Origin: Hanleya hanleyi
Lineage: Eukaryota; Mollusca; Polyplacophora; Lepidopleurida; Hanleyidae
Assembly (NCBI GenBank): GCA_036873755.1
Contig: JAVTVY010017321.1
Coordinates: forward strand, 1 to 64,000
DNA length: 64,000 nt
Reading direction: 5' to 3'
Below are positions 1-12,103 of this stretch, piece after piece. The notes below the pieces were generated by a model, which saw nothing but the letters and a program-made list of their open reading frames with translations, ran no database searches and had not been told where the DNA came from. The position numbers were made by a program, and so were the translations under genes. The stretch's first letter is position 1. Every line of letters starts with the position of its first letter.

Positions 1-191
1 TGCTGTCCAAACTAACAGAAGTAACCTGTCCAGTTACTAAACAAAGAATGGCTCAACAAACCAGTCCAAGCATGAAGGAGTACCCCTCCTGCATGATAGG
101 AGTGGTCCATTATCTGAAGGGGTATTAGATAGCCCTATCCATGTAGAGGGTGATCAGGTTCTAAGGCTGACCCAAAAGTGATACTATTACA
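1..191 (-). repeat. 3' LTR of element 1
   Basis: This 191-bp direct repeat matches 8117-8307 with a handful of substitutions, for example around 114-124 against 8230-8240. The window starts at what appears to be the outer edge. An LTR extending a few bases further left cannot be excluded. The adjacent minus-strand polypurine candidate GTGGGGCGG lies at about 199-207. Confidence 0.8.
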
Positions 192-462
192 CAGTACCGC
201 CCCACAAAAAAATGTTGTCCTCAACATTCGGAAAAGGACAAAGGAAAAATATCTACAAAAATAGAAAATACATATAAGCAATATACTCAGCACCATGTTA
301 TTCTACCTTAATGATAAAAATCCTGATTCTATATCTGCCTATTCGAAAAAATATGTCGTTTATCCTATATCGACTAGAGTACTACCAGGAAAAATCCCTG
401 AAAAAATCCTACAGTGCACCTAACTGACCTAACTACTACGGAATAGATTAACACCCTATAAC

Positions 463-3378
463 TTATGCCAGTGTATTCAACATTTCTGGTCTACTCACTA
501 TCTCTGGACTATCCTTGATCAAAGACATAAAATAATCACCCTTGAGTAACCAATCTGGACGAAAAGCAGGCTCAACTGACAACTTCTGTAATTCAAAATC
601 CCCAGAAGCTAACCATTGAGGAGGACGTCGAACCCTATTTGATTTTCGGGGTAAAGGGACAGGTGGGATTACTGATGGAGTTTCCATTTCTTGATCAGAT
701 GTAACCGCATCCGGCTCATGATCAACTAACGAATCATCTGATTCTGGCAAACCACCTGCGTCCTCACATTCAGTCAGCTCAACATCTTCGGGAGAGTCGG
801 TTTCAACATCGGTTTGCGGCTGTGATAATTGCTCATCGTGCCTCTCCTGCTCATGCGACACCACGGGAATAAGAACAAACTCATCAGAGTCCGGTTCATC
901 TGATTCGTACTCAACCAACGACTCGGATCCGATCGGCAATAGTAAATTACGGTGCAGAGTCCGTTTCTTCCCACCCGTCTGAGGCTGTACGACAAATACT
1001 GGTGTTTTGGGATCGGGCTGGTCGAGGACGACATACACGCTATTCTCCCATTTGTCAGCTAGCTTGTCGTTACGGTGAACCTTGGTATTCTTAACTAAGA
1101 CACAATCACCGATGCGTAGGGCATTCCCTCTGACTTTAACGTCATAATGTCGTTTCTGTTTTGATTGGGACAGGGCAGAATTTTGCGAGGCCAACTGAAA
1201 AGCGTGGTCCAATCTCTGCTTCAGATTGGATACATATTTCGAATAAGCCTCACTACTTTCCCCAGTAGCGTCACCACCAAACCGGACGTCCACAGGAAGT
1301 TTCGGCTCCCTACCAAAAAGCAACAGATACGGGGAATACCCAGTTACCGAATGTCGGGTACAATTGTACGCATGGACGACTGTCGCCACATGATCCTTCC
1401 ACCGTGACTTCTTATCATCTGGCAAGGTTCCCAACATGCCCAAAAGCGTGCGATTAAATCTTTCGCAAACACCGTTTCCCTGCGGATGATAGGGCGTAGT
1501 ACGCGATTTGTCGATTTCCATCAAAGTACAAAGCTCCTTGATAACCTTGCTTTCAAAGTTACGACCTTGATCACTGTGTAATCGAGCTGGAATGCCGTAG
1601 TGAATAATGAATCTGTCATACAGTACCCTAGCGTTTGTCCGCGCGGTTTGATTTCTAGTTGGGATGGCCTGAGCACACTTTGAAAAATGATCAGTTACCA
1701 CCAAAATATTATCACACACGCCAGACTTGGGTTCCAAAGAAAGAAAATCGATACAGACGAGTTCCATCGGCTGGGTTGATTGTATACTTACCAACGGGGC
1801 CCGATCAGTCTTCATTCCGGTCTTGTGACGCAAGCATCGATCACAGGTAGCCACCTTTTTCTCAACATCAGCGGTCATACCCGGCCAGTAAAATCTAGAC
1901 CGGACTAGGTCTAGAGTCCTATCGCGTCCCTGATGACCCATATCATCATGGAGGCTGCGTAATACACCCACTCGGCACGACCTTGGTAAAACCAGTTGAA
2001 ACTTATCTCGGTCATCTAGTCTCGTCCTACGGTACAAAACGCCATCTAATAACTCCAACTTTTCCCACTCCCTCAATAAAGCATGAACTTCATAGGATTG
2101 ATCTCTTATGGACTGCTTTGAAGGACGGCGTCCGGCTTTTACGAAGACCAAGACAGCTGCTATGTCACGATCATTCTGCTGCTTCGCTATGACATTTTCT
2201 TTGGAGATGGTGTTTTGTCCAAGAGGGTCAATTTCCAAAACATCCAAGACCTTTGGGTCCATACAGACTGTTTCAACCAAAGGTTCATCAGCGACTATCG
2301 ACTGACAGACCACGTGTACATCATCAGAGGTCAACACAACATCTGTCTCGTCTGGACGTGCAGGAATCCTAGACAATGCATCCGCGTCGATGTTCCTTTT
2401 CCCGGAACGATACGAAATGGAAAAGTCATAAGTGGACAAATCGGCCAACCATCGCTGTCCGGTGGCATCAAGTTTTGCAGCTGTTAGCACGTAAGTAAGA
2501 GGATTATTATCCGTTCGAACTTGAAAGTGGTGGCCATATAAGTAGTCATGGAACTTCTGTGTCACCGCCCACTTCAACGCCAAAAACTCTCGCTTGTGTG
2601 CCGAATACTTACGTTCAGCTTTCGCTAAAGACCGGGACGCGTACGCAATTACACGCATGTTGTCATCTTGCATCTGGTAGAGTACGGCGCCAAGCCCATC
2701 CTGACTGGCATCTGTACGCAGGATAAAAGGTTTACCGAAATCAGGATAAGCCAGGACAGGGGAAGAAGTGAGAATTCTAATTATCTCGTCGAATGCACAC
2801 TGTTGTGCGTTGGTCCAACACCATGGGTGACCCAACTGACCATTGTCCGACCCTTTCTTCTCTGGTTTACCGAGGAGATCCAGCAACGGTTTCACTATCT
2901 TGGAGTAATCTTGAACGTAACGGCGATAAAACCCTGTAAACCCGAGAAATTTACGAAGTTCAGCAACACTCTGGGGTACCGGCCAATTCTTTAAAGTCGC
3001 GGTCTTTGCCGGATCAGTTTTCACACCAGCCTCAGAAATCAAATGCCCTAAATACAAGACCTCCGCTTGAAAGAATCTGCACTTCGAAGGCTTTAATTTT
3101 AATCCGGCCTCGGCAAGACGTTCCAGGACTAATTCCAGTTTTTCAAGATGTTCATCGAAAGTCTCTGAATGGATTATGACGTCATTCAGATAAACGAGAC
3201 AAACACCCGGCTGTAACCCAGATAAACATCGCTCCATCAAACGCTGAAACGTACTTGGTGCATTTGTCAATCCAAATGGCATGGAATTGCACTCATAAAA
3301 TCCCAGAGGACCTGCAGTAAACGCTGTTCGTTCTTTGTGAGCCTCCTCAACTTCGACTTGCCAGTATCCAGAACGCAA
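463..3378 (-). pseudogene. pol: Pol C-terminal part: RT palm/thumb, RNase H, integrase (element 1)
   Basis: A 971-codon open frame follows the nonsense codon at 3409-3411 in the same frame. The RT palm is recognisable (FGLTNAPSTFQRLM), but the active site reads YLND where the family has YxDD, so the first of the paired aspartates is Asn. RNase H follows, with FILRTDASQDGLGAV and RTDNNPLTYVL. Integrase has an HHCC zinc finger (HDDMGHQGRDR...CDRCLRHK) and DDE core residues at CIDFLS, HSDQGRNF and VCERFNRT. The C-terminus is acidic and proline-rich, with no clear chromodomain. The apparent start is only the first codon after the break. It was once one polyprotein with the upstream frame. Confidence 0.9.
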
Positions 3379-3408
3379 ATCAAGACAGCTAAACCACCTG
3401 GCTCCAGC

Positions 3409-5970
3409 CTAGGCATCAATGGATTCATCAATTCTGGGTAGATAGTAAGCATCGCGTATGGTACGCTTGTTCAGCTCCCTATAATCCAAACAGATCCTTA
3501 GGCCGCCATCTTTCTTTCGCACGAGTACCAGTGGTGACGCCCATGGACTCTGGGATTCGCGGATGACGCCCATGCGCAACATATCCGCTAAGTGTTGGCG
3601 AACCTCTTCGTACATGGCTGGAGGGATTCTTCGGAATCTCTGTTTCACCGGAGTATCATCTGATAAAACAATGGGATGTTTCACTAAATTGGTGTGGCCA
3701 ATATCCTGTTCCCTCAAGGAAAATACAGATCTCCATTTAAGAAGTAGCCTGTTAATCTTCAACAGTTGATCAGGGGTCAAGCGGCTGGAATCTGAAAAAT
3801 CAAATAATCTAAGAAATTCAGTATCTGTCAGCTCATCAGAATCTGAAGTCTGTTTCACATCTTCCACCGAGATGGACTGTTGCAGCCTACACAAAGGCAT
3901 ACCAGGAGGTACAAGGACATCTTGACCGGAAGTATTCTGAACCTCCATGATGACGTCAGTAATATCCGAGCCTGCATCCAATTTGACTAGACAGGGAGCG
4001 ATCACTAAACCTTCCGGTAGCTTCATGTCCGCTCCTTCCGTAACCGCCATTACCGTCTGTTGCAAGTCGGGGGTCCGTAAAACACCAGAAATAAGCTTTC
4101 TGCTGTTAGCCGAAACAGTAGTCTCCCTTTGACAGCATACAGGATCATTAAACACCACCCCATGCACCAAACTCTTGTACGCCATCCGCCAGGAGTCATC
4201 CAGCTTCTCTTTTGTGACGTCATTGTGACGTCCCTCAACATGGCGGCTATAACACAGTTTAATCAGGTTAGTACCGATCAACAACGGCACCTGCTGGTTA
4301 TAATCTGTATCCGGAAGAACCAAGGCCAGAACTTGTTCGCTAACAGATGTACCACCGGAACCATGTGGGAAAGAGACAGTTACCTCAATGTATCCTAAGT
4401 AGGGGAGAGAATGACCACCTGCAGTCTTAATCTCCAACAAATTGTTCAACGGATGTAACGGAAGTTGGTGAAGATTTTGCGCGTAAAATTGGTTACTCAA
4501 CGTAGTGACCATCGATCCAGTATCGATGAGTCCACGGCACGGTATTCCTTCCACGAACGCATCACAAACGTTAGAAGCGCCGACAAGCTTGTTTAGCACG
4601 TATGTATCGCGGGTATCTATATCAGAGGCCGTGACAGAAACCCGATGCTCCCCGACATAACCATCTACATTCCCATACCTATTTCCGGAATTCTGGGAAT
4701 TCTTATACTTACCTGCAGGTTTCTTTCCCAATGGACATCGCGAAATATAATGAGTGGGGTCCCCACAATTATAACATGTTCCCTTGGGGTATGGTGGGCC
4801 GTTATGGTCAACATCGTTACTCTGATTTGGGGTATTCGATGGAGGGGGACATGGAGAAACAGTATATAATTTCTCTAATTTCTGTACCCGACCATCTAAA
4901 GCACGCAGTTGTTTGAGAATCTCGTCTACCTTTTTATCGAGTGATAAATCAACATTAACCTGCTGATGTACTGTTTTGACATTCTTACCTCCTGGTACTT
5001 CTGATGTAGACTCTTCGTGCTCCACCGCTCGAGCAGCAACCAATAAAACCTCGAATTCAGCGCCAGCGTCAAACTTGTGTCTTGTAGCGGACTTCAACTT
5101 CTCTGCTAAAAAACCGCTCCAAAACTTCGACCTTAACATTTCTTTGGATGTAGACTCCGTAATGTCCCCCTGTTTACGTGCCTTAATCAGTAGGTCCTCT
5201 AACCTGCAACCCCATGCAGCCACAGTCTCTGATGGTTTTTGCTTGGCCATGTAAAAATCTTCAAAAAGTTTCTCTTTGGTGTCTACTACGCCAAATACAG
5301 AATCAAATTTTGAAATGATTTGTGGCACTGTAATTTCCTCACCCAAGTTCAACAAAATGTCAGCAGCCATACCCTTCAGAGATCTCCTGACAGCTTGCAA
5401 AACAGCTGAATCACTATGCTCGTTATCGCGATTCAAACACTGTAGTTCATAACGCCATTGGGGATAACTGGCATCTGCCTTTGTTGTCTCCCCTGAAAAC
5501 CAAGGAAGTTTGGGACTATCGACACGAACATAGTTGGAAGAGGAACGGGGCGGTCTTACCTGATCGGATACCTCAGCGTTACTTCGGTCGACATTACCTG
5601 GAGAGGGACCCTGAAAAACCTTTAACAGTTGAGCCTTTTGATCCGAATTGAAAGTTCCCAACAATCCTAACATTTGTTCAAAGGATGTCTGTTTACTACC
5701 TAGAGAATCGGTTAGCTTCATCACTAATGTATCCCCTCTATAAGACTTCCCGTCTAATCTTGTAATACAACTTTGAGCCAACTCTAAAGTAGAAAATGTT
5801 AAAATGACCTGGTGACCTTCCTTCATTATCTCTAAGCCTTCAACTTCTACTTCACGATAAAAATATCTTCTGACATGGGATTCTATTACCGGTGCTGTAA
5901 ACCCACTAACAGTAACTCGTGTAGAAGTCATACTTGTAGTTAACACTATACACTGTGTACTATAGTTCAA
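3409..5970 (-). pseudogene. gag: Gag-protease-RT N-terminal part with PNMA-like Gag (element 1)
   Basis: An 853-codon frame starting at ATG 5970. Residues ~16-88 look like a small RRM-type beta-alpha fold. Residues ~154-320 carry a capsid domain with signatures of the PNMA family: LPWFSG, YPQWRYELQCL, VLQAVRRSLKGMAADIL and WGCRLEDLL. A short coiled coil (~342-368) precedes a CCHC knuckle (CYNCGDPTHYISRC, 399-412) and an aspartic protease motif LIDTG (481-485). The frame then enters RT (SPWASPLVLVRKKDGG, CLDYRELNKRT) and stops at TAG 3409-3411, inside RT rather than at a gag/pol border. The next codons resume RT in the same frame, so this is a point nonsense mutation rather than programmed readthrough. 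The RRM-like call is inferred from pattern only. Confidence 0.88.
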
Positions 5971-8100
5971 TGAATGAGTGATTCAACCCCTGCAAATTGG
6001 AGTAAAACAGGTTATAGCAGTGTACTAGGTTATACCGTACACTGCTATCCCCAGTAACCGTAATAACTGGACAGGAATAATTATATACTCAAATCCGACT
6101 ATCAAAAGTAACAATATACACACACAAAAAATATCAAATTCCAATACACTCAAAAAAATGATTACTAAACTCCCTATGCACAACACGCAAAAAATCACTG
6201 TACACAAAAAAAATAGTTCGAAATATTTGTAAAACAGTTAGAAAAAAAAAACAAAAAACAGGAAACAAACTAACTGTATACAACTATATATCTGCAAATC
6301 AAAGGTTCTGCAAATTCAATACACTTCAGCAGTTCAATACTCCAGTGTTGCTTTAATGGCCTTACTCTGATAAACTATATATTATTTTTTTTTTTTTACA
6401 GAGTTGTAACTGGACGTACTTAACAATAAACCAACATTATCTTGTTGTGATTACTCATTGATGTCTGACAAGATAATGACAGTCAACAAGAAAATGAAAT
6501 AGGACCGAAAATATATACAAAAATAATATACAAAAAAAACAAATAACACATCCACAAGCAGCAGAGTACGAAATATACACTCCCTGATAGAACCTTTTGT
6601 ACGCTTATAGAAAGCAGGGGAAAAAACCATGTATTAAAAAAAAACTAAATACAGTAAGAAAATAGAATGTTCAGTGCCACAAACAAACACGTGTCATGCT
6701 GAAAGTTGTGAATTCTTGTATATAGTTTGTCCGTTTGGGCAACAATAATGGGAATACCATACAGGAATACAACAGACAAATACATGTGTTACTCAGAAAC
6801 TCAATGCATGCAGTATGTCAAAGTATCAGAGTTCAAAGTTCAATGCTGCAATCAAGTCACTTTGTATTCGGGCTGTAACGTTCAGTTTATTTTTATTCAC
6901 ATGTGATAAACATCACTGTGATAATTTACTGTGGTAAATGTCACTGTGGTCAACTTTACTGGGATAAATGATATTGTGATGAATGTCACAGATGAATGTT
7001 ATGGTAATCAATGTCACTATAATAAATGTCACTGATAAATGTTATTGTGATAATTATCACTGTGATAAATGTTACTGTGATAGATGTTACTCAGCTTTCT
7101 TTGTTTACTGTAACAATCACTTTAGCTACTCACAGGTGAACTGGTGAACGCGCACGCGTATCGTTCAGCTGATCCGGTCTGCATACAGGGCGTGAAGTAA
7201 GCACAGCAAGGCGTGTTGATCTGCCAACACTTTTTAGGAAGACCAATAAAACAGTTCTGCCCTATGGGATCTGGATGTACCATACACCAACACTAGCTGA
7301 GAAGGAATCAAACACCAAAACACTGTGCACGGTTAAATCCGTACACCATAGGTTCGACACCGTACACTCTGCAGTGGAATCCGTACATTCCAGGTTCAAT
7401 CCACACACTCTGACATCATCGCCTTGAAGCGCTGACAGTGCAAAAGGTTGGGGGATGTTGACATGGGCACCCACACATTAGGTTGAATTTGCGTTGAACA
7501 TTTTTTCCCCAGATATTCAACAAAAAATAAATAAACAGCCGGACAGTCACAGGGCTCTTCGACACAGATGATGACGTCATGGGACCGTAGCTACTGACTA
7601 CCCTCCTATGTACTTAGACTCGACCGTAGAGACCACCAAGACCTCACTGGAGGCTCCATTGTAAACGCAGGTGGTTGTAATAATTCGACAAAGGACTCGG
7701 TGGTAAAATATAGATAAAACCAATTGCAGAGGTTTTATTTCGGTAGTCGGTAATAGTTCATATAGTACAGGAGGGTAGCAGTTATCGTACTGAAATATAT
7801 GGAAACAAAGGACAACTCAGTACGTTCCTATGTAAATCGGCAGAACATTATGAAAAGCGGTATTTATAAAGCAGTTATATTATCCAAATAATATAAGCAA
7901 ATAACATACTGACGAAATGGACGGAAAATACCTTTTGAACAGAGGTCAAAATGACCTTCAATTACCGCAACTGAGAAGAGTAATTTAGATATGTAAATAT
8001 ATAGGAAAAAGCAATGCAGGAAACTAGTAAACCTACATTATCAAATAAGTAGACAAATTATTTACTAACCTGGTAAAACAGAACCTGCTTTACACCAAAA
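5971..8100 (-). other. Long untranslated leader of element 1, with a simple repeat
   Basis: No credible gene is present. This AT-rich stretch lies between the primer-binding site and gag. About 6895-7095 holds a degenerate ~20-bp minisatellite built on ATGTCACTGTGATAA. A poly-A/T tract sits near 6385-6400. A 2.1-kb leader is long for a Gypsy element. Confidence 0.6.
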
Positions 8101-8112
8101 CTACGGGAACCA
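8101..8112 (-). other. Primer-binding site of element 1, tRNA-Glu type
   Basis: On the minus strand TGGTTCCCGTAG lies 4 nt after the 5' LTR end. Its complement ends TACGGGAACCA, close to the CCA-tailed 3' end expected of animal tRNA-Glu (one mismatch from TATGGGAACCA by recall). The position fixes the LTR length at about 191 bp. Confidence 0.6.
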
Positions 8113-8116
8113 TCTG

Positions 8117-8307
8117 TGCTGTCCAAACTAACAGAAGTAACCTGTCCAGTTACTAAACAAAGAATGGCTCAACAAACCAGTCCAAGCATGAAGGAGTACC
8201 CCTCCTGCATGATAGGAGTGGTCCAATGTTTGAAGGGGTATTAGATAGCCCTATCCATGTAGAGGGTGGTCAGGTTCTAAGGCTGACCCAAAAGTGATAC
8301 TATTACA
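8117..8307 (-). repeat. 5' LTR of element 1
   Basis: Direct repeat of 1-191. The right edge is set where the sequence switches to CATATAATTTTACAG, which is contiguous in the intact LTR of element 2 near 14172-14186. CATAT is therefore the candidate 5-bp target duplication. Confidence 0.85.
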
Positions 8308-8484
8308 CATATAATTTTACAGTTACAGTTATGCTTTAAATATGTATGGGTACGCGATAAGGGCGGCCTGGTTGCTGGCCCTTCTCTTCGGGGTATAAGG
8401 GCGGCCTGGCTGCTGGCCCTTCACCTCTCCCGTCATACGTAATCAAGGGCGGCCTGGTTGCTAGCTCTTTCCCCACACGCTAAC

Positions 8485-9465
8485 TGTATTTGCGACCCGG
8501 TCGCAAGCCTCTGCGACCTTCTGCGACCCGGTCGCAACCCGTCTGAGACCTTCTTCCGCCGTTGGAACGTTACGGCTGTAACGCTCTCTCAATACACGAC
8601 GCCCAGTCGTTGGATCCTCTCCACGGATGTGGCAGCCCGTCGTCTTCTTCGCCGCAGGTCGTCGGAACGTCACGGCTGTAACGCTCTCTCAATATATACC
8701 CCCAGTCGTTGGAGCCTCTCCACGGATGTGGCAGCCCGTCGTCTTCTTCACCCCCAGTCGTCGGAGCCTGACCCTAACTTGTCAGCTCACCAGTTTGCTT
8801 CCCGCACAGGTAGGTATAGCACGGCGTCTCACCCCTCACGGCTGCTGCGACCCGTCTATATACACGACCCGTGGCTACACAACTTCACGACGACTCCCCA
8901 GGTAAGAAACACGTACAGCTCGTCCTCCGTGGCCGTCACAACATCTACTTGGGTATATATTGTGTTATCATTACATCTGGTACCGATGTAGCATCATTAC
9001 TGTCTGTAAACTGTCGATGGCGACTCTCTGCGACCCTCTGCGACCCGGTCGCAAGCCTCTGCGACCCGGTCGCAAGCCTCTGCGACCCGGTCGCAAGCCT
9101 CTGCGACCCGGTCGCAATCCGTCTGCGACCTTCTGCGACCCGGTCGCAAGTCTGTCATATTTCACGATTTATCGACGTTTCTCGGGAGAAGAAGCCCGTC
9201 TGTGCTGTGCCTTGTCTTTTCTGTACTGTCTGTAATCTTTGTGGTCTCTTTCGCACCCGTACGGCGTCTATGCGACCGTCTGCGACCTTCTGCGACCCGG
9301 TCGCAGGGCTCTCCGATTCCACGATTTATCGAGGTTTCTCGGGAGGAGAAGCCCGTCTGTACTGTGCCTTGTCTTTTCTGTACTGGCTGTAATCTTTGTG
9401 GCCTCTTTCCCACCCTACAGCGTCATTGCGATCGCCTGCGACCTTCTGCGACCCGGTCGCAGGGC
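8485..9465. repeat. Array of GCGACC-C-GGTCGC palindromes (left LTR)
   Basis: The near-palindrome TGCGACCCGGTCGCA appears nine times here by eye: two near 8487-8540, four in tandem at 9038-9117, and singles near 9135, 9288 and 9445. A further isolated copy is near 9978. Half-sites (CTGCGACCTT) lie between. Arms GCGACC and GGTCGC are exact reverse complements around one base. Confidence 0.9.
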
Positions 9466-10405
9466 TCACGGGCTGCACGATATGTCGTCGAATAACGGTA
9501 GGAGAGATTGGCTCTATTATCTCTGTATTTATAGTACATGTGCATATAATCTGAGGGTGGAGGGAATCCCTTATTACCGTCATATACCGCTTCACGACCG
9601 ATGACACCGACACATAAATTATACTGACCACGTCCCAGTGCCCGGGCTGTTCAGCAAAACAGTGCCGATATCATACAATCTACTGGTATTGACCTATATC
9701 CTTATTCTATACTGATGTCTGATCACGATTACCAGAATGTGCTACGCGGTAATGCATGTCATGTTACAGTATTATAGAATACCCCCAGACTACAATAAAC
9801 ACACCAGTCGGTCTTCCCACTCTGTCGTGTTCCCTATACTATAGTACAACACAAAAACACGGTTCCACACTGAAAATGCAAGCCGGCAAATTCGCATTGG
9901 ATTGACGTGTTTATACAGGTTGCACTAGCTACAGGATCTACAATCTTTTAGACTCCCAGGCCAAAACAATTACATTTGCGACCCGGTCGCAAAGTGCGCC
10001 AAAACCACACAATTCAGGCTGTATCTGGCGTGCTTTCTCCAGCTCTGTCTTTTTGGTCTGCCCCCGCTTGAAATGTCTGCACTTCAATATATAGTGCGTG
10101 CACTCTCCGCACCCGAAAAGTCCCCACAGGAAGTTTCCTCGCGAACTGAGACGTTTCGCCTGCCATGAAAGATCGTCTCTCACAGCGAAATTACAGTTCA
10201 TAGTCCATAAACTAGAATGGCATCCCAATCTAGAACCTGTAGAGAATATTTTCCGTAATTGTCAACTTCTATCTTGCTCTGGTAAGCGAAAAATACGGGG
10301 ACTCCATTTCCGTACACTGCCTTGTTCCTCGCTGACGATACATGTCAAGGTCGTTTCCCGCATTCCATTCTGGGTCCCCCTCCATATTCAAACCGTTCTC
10401 TACAC

Positions 10406-10763
10406 TGCGGTGGTCTAATGGTTAGAGCGTCGGCCTCGTAAGCGGTAGGTACTGGGTTCGATCCCAGGCCGGGTCATACCTAAGACTTGAAAAATGAAAT
10501 TTGTTGCTCCCTCGCTTACGCTCAGCATTTCGAGGATAGAACAAGGACTGGTTCGCTCGGTGTCAGTATAATGTGACTGAGTGGGGTGTCATGTCTGCCT
10601 ACGGCATGATATTTCAGTGGGACAGCACTATAAAATGGCAGCATTAGATCTGCTCTGTTACAAGTAGGTTCCCCTGCCTCTCCCCCTTCCCCTCCCTTCC
10701 CTTCGTCGTGATATAGCTGAAAGAATGTTGAAAGCGACGTTAAACCCTATTCACTCACTCACC
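10406..10763 (+). mobile_element. tRNA-derived SINE inserted in the LTR
   Basis: The head (10406-10480) is tRNA-like, with an A box TGGTCTAATGG and a B box GGTTCGATCCC. The body continues to a tail TTGAAAGCGACGTTAAACCC followed by TCACTCACTC. A perfect 13-bp duplication CCGTTCTCTACAC flanks it (10393-10405 and 10764-10776). The same position in the other LTR copy lacks the insert. The tail style is common in gastropod genomes. Confidence 0.9.
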
Positions 10764-10794
10764 CCGTTCTCTACACAAACGGTTAACCGTTACA

Positions 10795-11236
10795 CATCCG
10801 CCGCCTTTCCAAATCATGACGTCCTCGTCATGGTCGTTCCTGTTCCACAGTCCAGGGTAGTTCTACAGTTCCAGTTGTACAGTTCGAATCAATCTAAACA
10901 AAAACTCTTCGCCAATTACTGGCCATCAGGACCGGCGAAATTACAAGGTGGCCGTCCTCCGGCGGTCTGACCGGGCCACCACGACATTAGGTCCAGTAGG
11001 TTTCCCTCCAGGTCCGTCGCGGGCGGGCGTACTGTAGGGGTTCCGGCCGCTGTCCTCGCCACCCCCTTCGAATTCCCGCTCTGGTACCCGGAGGGGTACA
11101 CAGGATTACATGGGCGGCTAGCAGAGCCGCCCCACGATATCAGGTCCACTGGGCTGCACGCTCAGTTGGAGGGGTCGGGCTTCCCCTCATGAAGGCTATG
11201 CTCTGCAGTCCACGCCCATTTGTAATACACCTTCCT
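10795..11236 (-). other. 3' untranslated part of element 2 interior
   Basis: GC-rich sequence between the last open frame and the 3' LTR. Apart from the purine-rich tract against the LTR I see nothing recognisable. Confidence 0.5.
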
Positions 11237-12103
11237 TCACTCGCGGCCCTGGCGATCCCACACAGAGTCCATATAAAGCTTGGTCCGATACACCAGCACG
11301 CGTTGTGGTCGACCCACGTCCAGGCTTACCGGCCTCATCGCTGGTTTGGCCTCCGCGGCAGGCGAACTCTGGCCCCTGTCGGTGGCTCGCGCTGACCCTT
11401 CGGACGTCCCGCCCGCACCACCACCCTCGCCCTCGTCGGTGTCGACCTCACTTTCCTCATCGCTGAACTCTGTCACCGGCGGATGGAGTACCAGCCTCTG
11501 CATCTCCGGCATCACTTCCGCCATGGAGGCATCACGCCCACTGGCTGCGGCTCTGGGGCTGACGGCGGCGACCGCTACCCCCGTCCCTAGGGTTAGCTCC
11601 TCGGGGTCCCGGGGAATGCTGACCGAAAGCGAAATGGCGACCTCAGGTTCCCCCTGGCAGGGGACGGGCACCTTCACTGGTTCCTCTTCTGGCGCAGGTA
11701 GCAGGCGCGGTTCGTCATCCGCCACCTGCAACGCCTTCTCCACCTCAATAACTTCGCCTTTCGGGCGCTCCCCCTCTGGCCTCTGCGGCCGCCCCACTGC
11801 CGCCGATAGCTGCCGGGCTCCGTCGCGGCGTCGCCCCCATCCCATAGCTTGGACAACCGACAACATGCGGCACGCTGCCGCCTTCGGCTCAACCGGGTCC
11901 CTCTGTGCTAGTCTAGCCGGCCAGGTCCGGGGTCTCGGGGTATTGGGCCCCCCAGCGCCATCCCACCCGGGTTTCCTATTCTCCTCGCTGATGTCGCTCC
12001 TTAGTCTTCTGGGGGCTCCGACTTTTGTCACTCCGGGGCTTCTTCCCGGCCTGCTTTCTCCGGCTGCACGAGTCGCAGCTTCGACACCACTGTCGAACGT
12101 CAC
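11237..12103 (-). CDS. Low-complexity acidic ORF downstream of Gag-IN (element 2)
   Basis: A 288-codon frame overlaps the 3' end of the Gag-IN frame in a different phase. It is rich in Arg, Pro, Glu and Ala, and ends with an acidic stretch (EESEVDTDEGEG) and RVLVYRTKLYMDSVWD. I recognise no domain. The position matches the C-terminal tail of a Gypsy polyprotein after the integrase core, now out of frame. The high GC content means the length alone is weak evidence, and an equally long frame exists on the opposite strand. Confidence 0.3.
   Translation of the reverse strand: MTFDSGVEAATRAAGESRPGRSPGVTKVGAPRRLRSDISEENRKPGWDGAGGPNTPRPRTWPARLAQRDPVEPKAAACRMLSVVQAMGWGRRRDGARQLSAAVGRPQRPEGERPKGEVIEVEKALQVADDEPRLLPAPEEEPVKVPVPCQGEPEVAISLSVSIPRDPEELTLGTGVAVAAVSPRAAASGRDASMAEVMPEMQRLVLHPPVTEFSDEESEVDTDEGEGGGAGGTSEGSARATDRGQSSPAAEAKPAMRPVSLDVGRPQRVLVYRTKLYMDSVWDRQGRE

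Larger units (their letters stand above)
1..8307 (-). mobile_element. Ty3/Gypsy-type LTR retrotransposon with PNMA-like Gag (element 1)
   Basis: The first 191 bases recur at 8117-8307 as direct repeats and form the LTRs. On the minus strand each begins TGTAATAG and ends GGACAGCA, the usual TG...CA. Order on the minus strand is 5' LTR, primer-binding site (8101-8112), a 2.1-kb leader, gag-protease-RT (5970-3409), RT-RNase H-integrase (3378-463), a purine-rich GTGGGGCGG near 199-207, and the 3' LTR. The right flank from 8308 on matches the sequence after about 14172, so this element landed inside the LTR of element 2. The left flank lies outside the window, so the target duplication cannot be confirmed. 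The LTRs differ by only a few bases, which suggests a fairly recent insertion. Confidence 0.88.
8308..10794 (-). repeat. 3' LTR of element 2, interrupted by element 1 and a SINE
   Basis: Aligns with 14172-16126: same AGGGCGGCCTGGTTGCTGGC triplet near 8360-8460, same TCGTTGGAACGTTACGGCTG blocks, same right end CGGTTAACCGTTACA. It is longer because of extra tandem copies near 9040-9480 and the SINE at 10406-10763. Confidence 0.88.

Noticed and set aside
5970..8307. A 2.3-kb LTR for element 1
   Set aside because: TG...CA ends and a primer-binding site directly beside the 191-bp repeat fix the LTR as short; the rest is leader.
8458..9604. Several open frames of 90-180 codons on both strands (also 14248-15379)
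   Set aside because: All read through LTR palindromes and short repeats in multiple frames; products are repeats of CDRVAEG or LRPGR.
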